Assembly (NCBI RefSeq): GCF_900141815.1 | Contig: NZ_FQYR01000002.1 | Span: forward strand, 62,001 to 126,000 | DNA length: 64,000 nucleotides | Direction of reading: 5' to 3' | Origin: Rubritalea squalenifaciens DSM 18772 | GTDB lineage: Bacteria > Verrucomicrobiota > Verrucomicrobiia > Verrucomicrobiales > Akkermansiaceae | Shown here: positions 50,562-57,903 of the stretch, one piece after another | Numbering within the stretch: the first letter of the stretch is position 1 | How the letters are laid out: each line of letters begins with the position of its first letter | The notes under the pieces: generated by a model | What the model saw: the letters and a program-made list of their open reading frames with translations, nothing else | The model's database searches: none | What the model was told of the DNA's origin: nothing | Translations under genes and position numbers: made by a program

Positions 50562-51206
50562 ATGAATAAGACAACCCTCGCATTATCATTTATCGCATTA
50601 ACAGCAGCAGCTCAGGCCGGTGATTACTATCCGATGCCCGTTCAAAAGCAGGTAGTCCCAGCCCCTGAATGTTCACTCCAATGGTTCCTGGGCGCATCTG
50701 GAGGTTATCTCACCGACTTTGATGAGCCAATGTACCACCTTCAGTTTGGTGCAGAGAAGGTCTGTAAATCAGCATGCTGCACGCATGGCTTCTATCTCGA
50801 GCTTGGCTATACAGAAACAGACGAGGATTATGGCAGCATTGTACTCAGCGATACCAGTTTTGACATCGGGTCTGACTCTGAAATCATTCCACTTACGCTG
50901 AACTACAAGTACGAGTGCTACCTGATGGATAAGTTCAACTGGTACATTGGCGCCGGCGCTGGTGTGGCCTTCACGGATCTCGAAGTCTCTGCCGGCCCGC
51001 TTGATGAGTCCGATGACGAAACCGTCTTCTATGCCCAGATTTTCACAGGTTTGAGCTATAATTTCACCGAACATTTCGAAATCTTTGGTGGCGCTAGATA
51101 CATCTACATGGATGACCCGGATCTCACAGGGTTCAGCGATTTCGATGACACGGCATCCATCGATGGAGACGTCTTGCTGGAACTCGGCCTACGCTGGAAC
51201 TTCTAA
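50562..51206 (+). CDS. Outer-membrane beta-barrel protein, tandem paralogue 2
   Basis: The 214-residue protein aligns throughout with the 49789 product (LQWFLGASGGYLTD, GFYLELGYTETDEDYG, EIIPLTLNYKYECYLMD, WYIGAGAGVAFTD, FEIFGGARYIYMDDPDLTGF) and ends VLLELGLRWNF. The signal peptide ends AAQAG. Four Cys residues (in PECSL, VCKSACC and YEC) may form disulfides and are shared in part with paralogue 1. I start at 50562; the ATG at 50553 adds only MLV. Confidence 0.82.
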   Translation: MNKTTLALSFIALTAAAQAGDYYPMPVQKQVVPAPECSLQWFLGASGGYLTDFDEPMYHLQFGAEKVCKSACCTHGFYLELGYTETDEDYGSIVLSDTSFDIGSDSEIIPLTLNYKYECYLMDKFNWYIGAGAGVAFTDLEVSAGPLDESDDETVFYAQIFTGLSYNFTEHFEIFGGARYIYMDDPDLTGFSDFDDTASIDGDVLLELGLRWNF

Positions 51207-51234
51207 CATTTCCTAGTTTTTATCACTAACACAC

Positions 51235-51267
51235 AAAAGCCCATCCTTTGCCGGATGGGCTTTTTAG
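51235..51267 (+). terminator. Intrinsic terminator after barrel paralogue 2
   Basis: AAAAGCCCATCC (51235-51246) pairs with GGATGGGCTTTT (51253-51264), followed by further T. Confidence 0.92.
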
Positions 51268-51363
51268 CTGATAGATTAGACACATAAACCATTATTCATC
51301 AAATGCTTAATGTAAGTTTAGTGGTTGCATTTTTTGTCACATTATGCTCTAAGTGACAGTGCT

Positions 51364-52011
51364 ATGAAAAAAACAATACTTGCCTTACCTTTGGCACTTG
51401 GACTAACAGCCGCCACGCAAGCTGGTGAAGTAATGACTGCGAAGGAAGTGATTCCTCCACCGGATCCATGCCGCTTACAGTGGTTCCTGGGAGCCTCTGG
51501 CGGATACTTAACAGATGCTGAAGAGGAGATGTACCACCTTCAGTTTGGTGCGGAGAAATGGTGCCCAACACACTCACACGCACTCTACTTGGAAGTTGGC
51601 TATACTGAGTTTGATGAAGACTACGACTTTCTCGACACATCCCAGAGTACAGCCGTCATTCCAGGCGAATACGATCTGGATGTGGAAATCATCCCAGTCA
51701 CCCTCAACTACAAGTATGAGCGTTCATTCTCCAACAACCTTGGTTGGTACATAGGCGCAGGTGCTGGTATCGCATTCGTTGACCTGGATGTTTCAGGCTC
51801 TGGCTTCAGTGAAGGCTTTGATGATGAAGTATTCTACGGCCAGATTTTTACCGGTCTGACCTACAACTTCTCCGAGTCCTTTGAAATCTTCGGTGGTGTC
51901 CGATACATTCTCATGGATGATCCGGACCTGACCGATTTTGATGACATCGACGAGCGCGCTTCCATCGACGAAGATTTCCTTGTTGAACTCGGTCTTCGCT
52001 GGAACTTCTAA
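51364..52011 (+). CDS. Outer-membrane beta-barrel protein, tandem paralogue 3
   Basis: The 215-residue protein has a signal peptide (ILALPLALGLTAATQAG). The same barrel strands as its two upstream neighbours are present (LQWFLGASGGYLTDAEEEMY, HALYLEVGYTEFDEDYD, EIIPVTLNYKYERSF, WYIGAGAGIAFVDLDVSG) with final LVELGLRWNF. It lacks most of the Cys residues of paralogue 2. The start at 51364 gives a standard MKK signal; the frame upstream to 51325 is rejected. Confidence 0.82.
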   Translation: MKKTILALPLALGLTAATQAGEVMTAKEVIPPPDPCRLQWFLGASGGYLTDAEEEMYHLQFGAEKWCPTHSHALYLEVGYTEFDEDYDFLDTSQSTAVIPGEYDLDVEIIPVTLNYKYERSFSNNLGWYIGAGAGIAFVDLDVSGSGFSEGFDDEVFYGQIFTGLTYNFSESFEIFGGVRYILMDDPDLTDFDDIDERASIDEDFLVELGLRWNF

Positions 52012-52047
52012 GTTCCCCGCGACTATTTTCTATTCATACTAAAATCG

Positions 52048-52082
52048 ATCTACCCGCACCAACTGGTGCGGGTAGATTGTTT
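52048..52082 (+). terminator. Intrinsic terminator after barrel paralogue 3
   Basis: ATCTACCCGCACC (52048-52060) pairs with GGTGCGGGTAGAT (52065-52077) around AACT, followed by TGTTTC. Confidence 0.88.
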
Positions 52083-52248
52083 CATGCCCCCACTGCAAAA
52101 TATGGATATGCGATTCAATTTCTAGAGACTAGAAAAGCGATTTCCCGCAGGCGGCAGATCTCCACGATCTGGCGCCTGTTCTTTTTGCCCCCAAGTACCG
52201 CTGTTGGATTGCATCTTGTCCGGGTCTCCTGCACAGTGTCCCAGCACC

Positions 52249-55200
52249 ATGGGTAATTCATTCGTTCATCTCCACGTCCACACCGAGTACTCGATCAAGG
52301 ACTCCATTGTCCGCATCAAGGCACTGGCGGCCAAGGCCGCAGAAATGGAGATGCCTGCGGTAGCCATGACAGATCACGGCAACCTCTTCGGAGCAGTCGA
52401 GTTCTACCAGAACACCACCGGTGCAGGTGTCAAACCCATCCTGGGCTGCGAGATCTACCTCGCCCCCTCTACACTTGACCACAAGAAGGACATTCCGGGC
52501 CGCAAGCGCTCCACCCACCTCACCCTGCTGGCCAAGGACACCACCGGCTGGAATAATCTCACCAAGCTCGTCTCGGTAGGCCACCTAGAGGGGGACTACT
52601 TCGGCGAACCACGTGTCGACCGTGAGCAACTGCGCAAATTTTCCGAGGGGCTCATCTGCCTCTCCGGCGATGACAACGGCCCGATCCATGAGTGGCTTGA
52701 GAAGGGCGATATGGAAAAAGCCCGCGAACAGGTCGCTGAGCTCGTCGATATCTTCGGCAAGGAAGACTTCTACATCGAGCTAATGGACCACGCCGTGGAA
52801 GAGCAGTCGGAGACCATCCCTGCCCTCCGTGGACTGGCCGAGGAATTCGGCCTCAAGGTAGTGGCCACCAATGACGTCCACTTCCTAAACAGGGATGAGC
52901 ACGAAGCTCACGATGTTCTCATCTGTATCGGTGAAAGCTGTCTTCTTCTGGACGAGGACCGCAAGAGCTACCCTGACCAGGTCTACTTCAAGACCCCGGA
53001 AGAGATGCGAGAGCTCTTCAAGGACATCCCCGGCGCGTGTGACAACACTCTGGAGATCGCCGAAAAATGTAACGTAGAGCTCGTGCTCGATCCCACCAGC
53101 TCGGAGAAATACCCTCAGTTCGAGGCTCCGGACGGCTCCCCGCGTGAAGAATATTTCCGCAAGGTCTGTTACGAAGGCCTTAAGATGCGCTACCCGGAAG
53201 ACAAGGTCGACGAACTCTGCAGCATCCTCGATACCGACGTGGACGGTGTCTGGAAAATTCTCGACGAGCGCCTCAACTACGAGATCAACATTATTAACGA
53301 CCTCGGCTTCGCCTCCTACTTCTTGATCACAGCGGACTTCATCATCTGGGGCAAGGAACAGGATATCCCGGTAGGACCCGGCCGTGGTTCGGCCGCTGGC
53401 TCGCTGGTGGCTTACGTGATGCAGATCACCGACATCTGCCCGATGCGCTTCGGTCTGCTCTTCGAACGATTCCTGAACCCGGAACGTGTGAGCCCTCCCG
53501 ACGTGGATATCGACTTCTGCCAGACTCGACGCCCGGAAGTGATCGACTACGTGCGCAAGAAATACGGCGAACGCTGCGTCTGCCACATTATCACCTATGG
53601 TACCCTCGGCGCGAAGAGTGTGCTGCGAGACGTGGCCCGCGTAATGGGGGTCGGCTATGGTGACGCAGATAAACTTGCCAAGCTCATTGAGGCAGCGCCC
53701 GGCGTAAAACTACAGGGCGAGTACGACAGCAAGGAAGAGCTGCGAGACATGATCGAGTCTTCCTCTACCTACAAAGAACTTTGGAACTACGCGATCAAGC
53801 TGGAAGGCCTCACCCGTAACACCGGTGTCCACGCTGCGGGTGTGGTGATCGGTGACGGCGATCTCGACCGTCACGTGCCACTCGCCCGAGCCAAGGAAGG
53901 TGAAGTTGTGAGCCAGGCGGACATGGGTGCGATCACCGAGATCGGCCTGTTGAAGATGGACTTCCTCGGCCTGAAGAACCTCACTATCATTCAGGAAGCA
54001 GTCGACTTCATCAAGGAGTACGAGCCTGATTTCGACATCACCCAAGTCCCGCTGGATGACAAGCCAGCCCTCGCCCTCCTCAACCGTGGTGAAACCATGG
54101 GTGTGTTCCAGCTGGAATCCGGCGGCATGGTCGAAACCTGTAAGAAATACGGGATCGACAAAATCGAGGACGTGATTGACTTGTTGGCCGTTTATCGTCC
54201 GGGCGCCATGCAATACATCGACGAGATGATCGCGGTGAAAAAGGGCGTCAATAAGGTAAACTACGAGCACCCGCTGCTAGAACAAATCTGTGGTGATACC
54301 TACGGCGTGATGATCTATCAGGAGCAGGTGCAGAACGCTGCGAAGGTCCTTGCGGGATACACACTCGGTGGCGCGGACGTTCTCCGCCGAGCGATGGGTA
54401 AGAAGAAGCCTTCTGAGATGGCCAAGCAGCGCGAGATTTTCATCAAGGGCGCCAAGGAAACCAACGACATCCCGCCAGACATGGCGAACAAGATCTTCGA
54501 CAAGATCGCAGGCTTCGCGGGTTACGGTTTCAACAAATCCCACTCCGCCTGCTACGGCCACATTTCCTACTGGACCGCTTATCTCAAGGCAAACTACCCG
54601 GTCGAGTTCATGTCCGGCCTGATTTCCAACGTGGCGGACACAGACAAGATCGGCGTCTTCATTGCCGAGTGTCACCGCATGCGCATCGAGGTACTGCCAC
54701 CGGATCTGAACCGCTCCCAGCTGGCTTTCTCACCAGAGAAAATGCCCTCCGGCAAGATGGCCATCCGCTACGGTCTGGCATCTATCAAGAACGTGGGTGA
54801 AGGCGCTATGGCGCTTGCCATCGAAGAGCGCAACAAGAACGGCGAGTTTGAGTCCATGGACGATCTGTGCCAGCGCCTCGACACCAAGGTGGTCAACAAA
54901 CGCATCCTGGAGAACCTGGTCAAAGCCGGCGCCATGGACTGGACCGGCGAGACACGTGCCGGTATGTTCGAGCGCATTGAGAACGTCATTGCCTCTGCCT
55001 CCTCTGCCCACCGTGACCGCGCGGCTGGCCAGGTGGCCCTCTTCGACAGCATCGACTTCGGCGCTGCACCGGAACCTGATGACACTCTCTCCGATATCGA
55101 GGAATGGTCCAAGGACCAGCGCCTTGAGGAAGAGAAGATGCTCTTGGGTTTCTATGTGTCCGGCCATCCACTGGATGCCTACCGCGGAATCATCGATGCC

Positions 55201-55749
55201 GAACTCTACACCCAGATCGGCTCCATCCCGGACCTCGAACTTGGCGACAAGAAGAAGCGCCACCGCCTCGCAGGCATGATCAAACACGTGGAACACAAGA
55301 CCACCAAAGCGGGCAAGCCATTCGGTGTGATCTATCTGGAAGACTTCACCGGCACCACGGAAATCCTCAGCTGGAGTGAAAGCTACACTCCCGCACGCGA
55401 AGAAGGTTTGTTAGAGTCTGGCAAAGTCGTCCGCCTCATGGCGAACATCCAGGAAGACGACCGCTCAGACGGCCGCCGCGTCACAGGCTCCAAGATCGAA
55501 GATCTAACCAAAAAACGGACTCCGAAGAAGAACAGTAAGGGAATCAACCTGACCATCTGGACTACCCGCACCAGTGAGAAGGATCTGGATGAAATCCACT
55601 CCATCATTCGCAACAATCCGGGCAAGACCCCTGTGACTCTTCATTTCCAGAATACGCTCGGTAACCGGATTTCGCTCAATATCAGCGAGCACCTCAGCGT
55701 CCGCAAGTCAGCCCAACTGGAGAAGGACCTCGCCAAGTGGCTTGATTGA
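52249..55749 (+). CDS. dnaE: DNA polymerase III alpha subunit (DnaE1 type)
   Basis: This is the replicative C-family polymerase, 1166 residues. The N-terminal PHP domain (HLHVHTEYSIKDS, MTDHGNLFGAVEFY) is followed by the polymerase core with GPGRGSAAGSLVAYVM and the catalytic aspartates in PPDVDIDFCQTRRPEVIDYV. Next come fingers (GVMIYQEQVQNAAKVLAGYT), the tandem HhH region near VVNKRILENLVKAGAMD and a C-terminal OB-fold (FGVIYLEDFTGTTEILSWSE). I start at 52249, immediately before the conserved HLHVH; the frame upstream is not conserved. The Hsp15 gene follows after 6 bp and must share the transcript. Confidence 0.97.
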   Translation: MGNSFVHLHVHTEYSIKDSIVRIKALAAKAAEMEMPAVAMTDHGNLFGAVEFYQNTTGAGVKPILGCEIYLAPSTLDHKKDIPGRKRSTHLTLLAKDTTGWNNLTKLVSVGHLEGDYFGEPRVDREQLRKFSEGLICLSGDDNGPIHEWLEKGDMEKAREQVAELVDIFGKEDFYIELMDHAVEEQSETIPALRGLAEEFGLKVVATNDVHFLNRDEHEAHDVLICIGESCLLLDEDRKSYPDQVYFKTPEEMRELFKDIPGACDNTLEIAEKCNVELVLDPTSSEKYPQFEAPDGSPREEYFRKVCYEGLKMRYPEDKVDELCSILDTDVDGVWKILDERLNYEINIINDLGFASYFLITADFIIWGKEQDIPVGPGRGSAAGSLVAYVMQITDICPMRFGLLFERFLNPERVSPPDVDIDFCQTRRPEVIDYVRKKYGERCVCHIITYGTLGAKSVLRDVARVMGVGYGDADKLAKLIEAAPGVKLQGEYDSKEELRDMIESSSTYKELWNYAIKLEGLTRNTGVHAAGVVIGDGDLDRHVPLARAKEGEVVSQADMGAITEIGLLKMDFLGLKNLTIIQEAVDFIKEYEPDFDITQVPLDDKPALALLNRGETMGVFQLESGGMVETCKKYGIDKIEDVIDLLAVYRPGAMQYIDEMIAVKKGVNKVNYEHPLLEQICGDTYGVMIYQEQVQNAAKVLAGYTLGGADVLRRAMGKKKPSEMAKQREIFIKGAKETNDIPPDMANKIFDKIAGFAGYGFNKSHSACYGHISYWTAYLKANYPVEFMSGLISNVADTDKIGVFIAECHRMRIEVLPPDLNRSQLAFSPEKMPSGKMAIRYGLASIKNVGEGAMALAIEERNKNGEFESMDDLCQRLDTKVVNKRILENLVKAGAMDWTGETRAGMFERIENVIASASSAHRDRAAGQVALFDSIDFGAAPEPDDTLSDIEEWSKDQRLEEEKMLLGFYVSGHPLDAYRGIIDAELYTQIGSIPDLELGDKKKRHRLAGMIKHVEHKTTKAGKPFGVIYLEDFTGTTEILSWSESYTPAREEGLLESGKVVRLMANIQEDDRSDGRRVTGSKIEDLTKKRTPKKNSKGINLTIWTTRTSEKDLDEIHSIIRNNPGKTPVTLHFQNTLGNRISLNISEHLSVRKSAQLEKDLAKWLD

Positions 55750-55755
55750 TCATCC

Positions 55756-56181
55756 ATGGAACCCACACCGTCCATCCGCATCGACAAATGGCTCTGGGCT
55801 GTGCGTCTCTACAAGACCCGCAGCCAGGCAGCCCAGGCCTGTAATGCCGGGAAGGTGAAGCGGGCCAACAAGAGCATCAAGGCCTCCACCCCAGTCAAAG
55901 TGGGTGATCACCTCGACGTTCCATCGAACGATGGAACCCACAAGCGACACGTCGAAGTACTCGAGATCCACGAAAAACGCGTCGGCGCCCCGATAGCCCG
56001 CGAGGCTTATACCGACCACACACCTAAGGAGACCTTGGAGCGAGCCAAGGAAGTGCGCGCCGAGAAACGCCTCAGCCGCATCCAGCGCAAGGAAGGCGAT
56101 CAAGGGCGAATGACCAAAAAGCAGAGACGTGATTGGAAGAAGGGCCTCTTCTCACACAAGCGGGATCAAGACGCTCTATAG
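55756..56181 (+). CDS. hslR: S4-domain RNA-binding protein, Hsp15 family
   Basis: The 141-residue protein starts with an S4 domain (IRIDKWLWAVRLYKTRSQAAQACNAGKV shown in part by RIDKWLWAVRLYKTRS), the signature of Hsp15, which binds stalled 50S subunits carrying nascent chains. A basic C-terminal tail (KKQRRDWKKGLFSHKR) gives extra RNA affinity. It lies 6 bp after dnaE. Its stop codon overlaps the convergent AlbA_2 gene by 6 bp. Confidence 0.88.
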   Translation: MEPTPSIRIDKWLWAVRLYKTRSQAAQACNAGKVKRANKSIKASTPVKVGDHLDVPSNDGTHKRHVEVLEIHEKRVGAPIAREAYTDHTPKETLERAKEVRAEKRLSRIQRKEGDQGRMTKKQRRDWKKGLFSHKRDQDAL

Positions 56182-56646
56182 CGCATCCAGCATTTCCTGT
56201 ACCTCTTCACGGCTGCACCGTACATCGCTACTGCGGATGCGTTTGTAGGTTCCACTGTAAGGATCGCCATGAATGTAGACCGGCTGAATGTCTGCCGAAG
56301 CCCCGGGCACACGGATGATCAGCATGGGATTCCCCGTCTTGGTCATCACTTGTACCAGATCCTTGTCACAGATGAGACGATGACTCACTACATTGCGGTC
56401 TCCGAGGCAATTCCAGAACTGCCCCATCACTTTCTCGATGTCCGGGATACCCACCGCGACATAGTGGGATTCACTGAGTTCCTTCACCCCCAGATAAATG
56501 GAACCGCCGCCACTATTGGCGAATGCGGAATAAGTTTCCCAGATGGAATCCGGTAGATCCCCACGGCCGTCCCTCCCCTGTGCCAGTTTCGCTTCGATTC
56601 TTCTGTTCTCTATAAAATCTGGTGGCAGCAGAGGATCCAATGTCAT
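56176..56646 (-). CDS. AlbA_2 (Schlafen-type) domain protein
   Basis: The 156-residue protein is a single AlbA_2 domain (PF04326). It has RRIEAKLAQG, the core SIWETYSAFANSGGGSIYLG (Ser-Ala-Phe-Ala-Asn then Gly-rich turn) and a late beta-hairpin (PVYIHGDPYSGTYKRI). The domain is found in transcription regulators and Schlafen-like nucleases. No winged helix or ATPase follows, so it is a minimal form. It converges with the Hsp15 gene with a 6 bp overlap. The role is unknown. Confidence 0.78.
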   Translation of the reverse strand: MTLDPLLPPDFIENRRIEAKLAQGRDGRGDLPDSIWETYSAFANSGGGSIYLGVKELSESHYVAVGIPDIEKVMGQFWNCLGDRNVVSHRLICDKDLVQVMTKTGNPMLIIRVPGASADIQPVYIHGDPYSGTYKRIRSSDVRCSREEVQEMLDAL

Positions 56647-56693
56647 GCCTATCTACTAACCACTAAACCAGCTCTTGCAAATCGTCTTTAAAC

Positions 56694-56721
56694 AGAAAAA
56701 CGGGAGTCAATAGACTCCCGT
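56694..56721 (-). terminator. Intrinsic terminator of the 56749 gene
   Basis: Read on the minus strand, ACGGGAGTC and GACTCCCGT (56713-56721 and 56700-56708) form a 9 bp stem followed by TTTTT. Confidence 0.85.
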
Positions 56722-56748
56722 AACTTCTCAGGCTATATCAGCAGGCCA

Positions 56749-57138
56749 CTATCTGCGGTGACTATGTCTCCGGCTATCACGATGGTGACTATGATGTCGG
56801 TGATGCCTGTAGCCACCATGTTGGTAATGTGACCTGTGGCCACGGTAGTAATAGTACGGATAGTAGTTCCGGTAATAACCGTAATTACCGTATTGTACCC
56901 TGATCGCCGCGCCCTGACCGCAACGGTGGACAATGGGCTGGCTGTAGTAGGTGTATACTGGCCGACCATAGCGGTCGTACCGCGCAAACACCCGCTTGGT
57001 ATACAATGGACAACCACAGGAAGCGTAGCCGCTCACATAGGTGTAGATGCTGGTGTCATATCGTCCAGCTTGAGCCTCACTTGGCTGGTAAACCAATACC
57101 ATGGCCAGCAAAGCCAGAAGGGTGGAAATGGTTTTCAT
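56749..57138 (-). CDS. Secreted His/Tyr/Arg-rich protein, paralogue 1
   Basis: The 129-residue product has a signal peptide (LLALLAMVLVYQPSEAQA). A conserved block shared with the 57365 product follows: TYVSGYASCGCPLYTKRVFA, then RPVYTYY and VHRCG. The tail is extremely rich in His, Tyr, Arg and Ser (RHHRHHSHHRDSRRHSHRR). The SCGC pair, a later Cys and the His tail could bind copper, nickel or zinc, or the basic aromatic tail could bind envelope polymers. The family is not recognised. Confidence 0.68.
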   Translation of the reverse strand: MKTISTLLALLAMVLVYQPSEAQAGRYDTSIYTYVSGYASCGCPLYTKRVFARYDRYGRPVYTYYSQPIVHRCGQGAAIRVQYGNYGYYRNYYPYYYYRGHRSHYQHGGYRHHRHHSHHRDSRRHSHRR

Positions 57139-57308
57139 TGGTCTCAGGGGTTTGAGTCATCTGGTGAGACGTGATTGGGGAAGCATTTATTCATGGAAGG
57201 CTGAGTGCCCTCCTTGGAACATAGGATAACTTAGCACATTTCGCTCTAAAATCCAACGGGAGGAACCCTCTGGCAGCTCGCCAACTACCACTCCCGTAAA
57301 CCGCTTCA

Positions 57309-57332
57309 GGTGGAGGCCCGGAGGCCCCCACC
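57309..57332. other. GC-rich hairpin between the two His-rich protein genes
   Basis: GGTGG-A-GGCC (57309-57318) pairs with GGCC-C-CCACC (57323-57332). It lies about 30 bp past the stop of the 57365 gene on the minus strand, without a U-run, so it may be a weak terminator or a 3' stabiliser. Confidence 0.4.
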
Positions 57333-57364
57333 CATTATTGCGAAACGACTTTATAAATCTTTGA

Positions 57365-57739
57365 TTAGCGGCAGAGAGTCACTCTCCCATAGCGATTGCT
57401 GTAGCTTACTCGGCTGTGACCACGGCGATGACTGCTGTAGTAACGGTCACGATGGTATGATCTGTGCCCATGTACACGGTGATGGTGATGACTTCTGTGT
57501 CTGTAGCTGCTGCAGCGGTGCTTCACAGGTACACGGTAGTAAGCGTAGACTGGGTGACCGTGGCAATCATAGTGGCGGAAAACACGCTTGGTGTAGATGG
57601 CGCATCCGCATGAGCTGTGACCACTGAGATAGGTATAAGTGCGGTGACTATGGCAATGACGGTCGCGAGCTTGCGCGTTTGTGGGAGTCAGCATCAGAGT
57701 AGCTGCTACCAGGGCGAGAAATGTGATGAATTTTTTCAT
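57365..57739 (-). CDS. Secreted His-rich protein, paralogue 2
   Basis: The 124-residue product has a signal peptide (LALVAATLMLTPTNAQA) and the same block as its neighbour: TYLSGHSSCGCAIYTKRVFR, HPVYAYYRVPVKHRC. A His/Arg/Tyr-rich tail follows (YRHRSHHHHRVHGHRSYHRD). The pattern [YS]-SCGC-x-x-YTKRVF-x-x-YD-x-x-G-x-PVY-x-YY is invariant between the two proteins. It is transcribed in the same direction as the 56749 gene, with a 225 bp gap containing a hairpin. Confidence 0.68.
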   Translation of the reverse strand: MKKFITFLALVAATLMLTPTNAQARDRHCHSHRTYTYLSGHSSCGCAIYTKRVFRHYDCHGHPVYAYYRVPVKHRCSSYRHRSHHHHRVHGHRSYHRDRYYSSHRRGHSRVSYSNRYGRVTLCR

Positions 57740-57903
57740 AGTTCCTTATCTTGGGTTCGCATACTTCGACGGCAGCTTTCCGGAACTTATTCACCATGAA
57801 TGAAAAAAATTTTTAAAATGACATCCGCACGGCCCAGCCAGGTCCCCAAACCAGACCAGTTCGTAGCTTTTGCAGCACAATCATTTCATGCTAAAGCTAT
57901 GGA

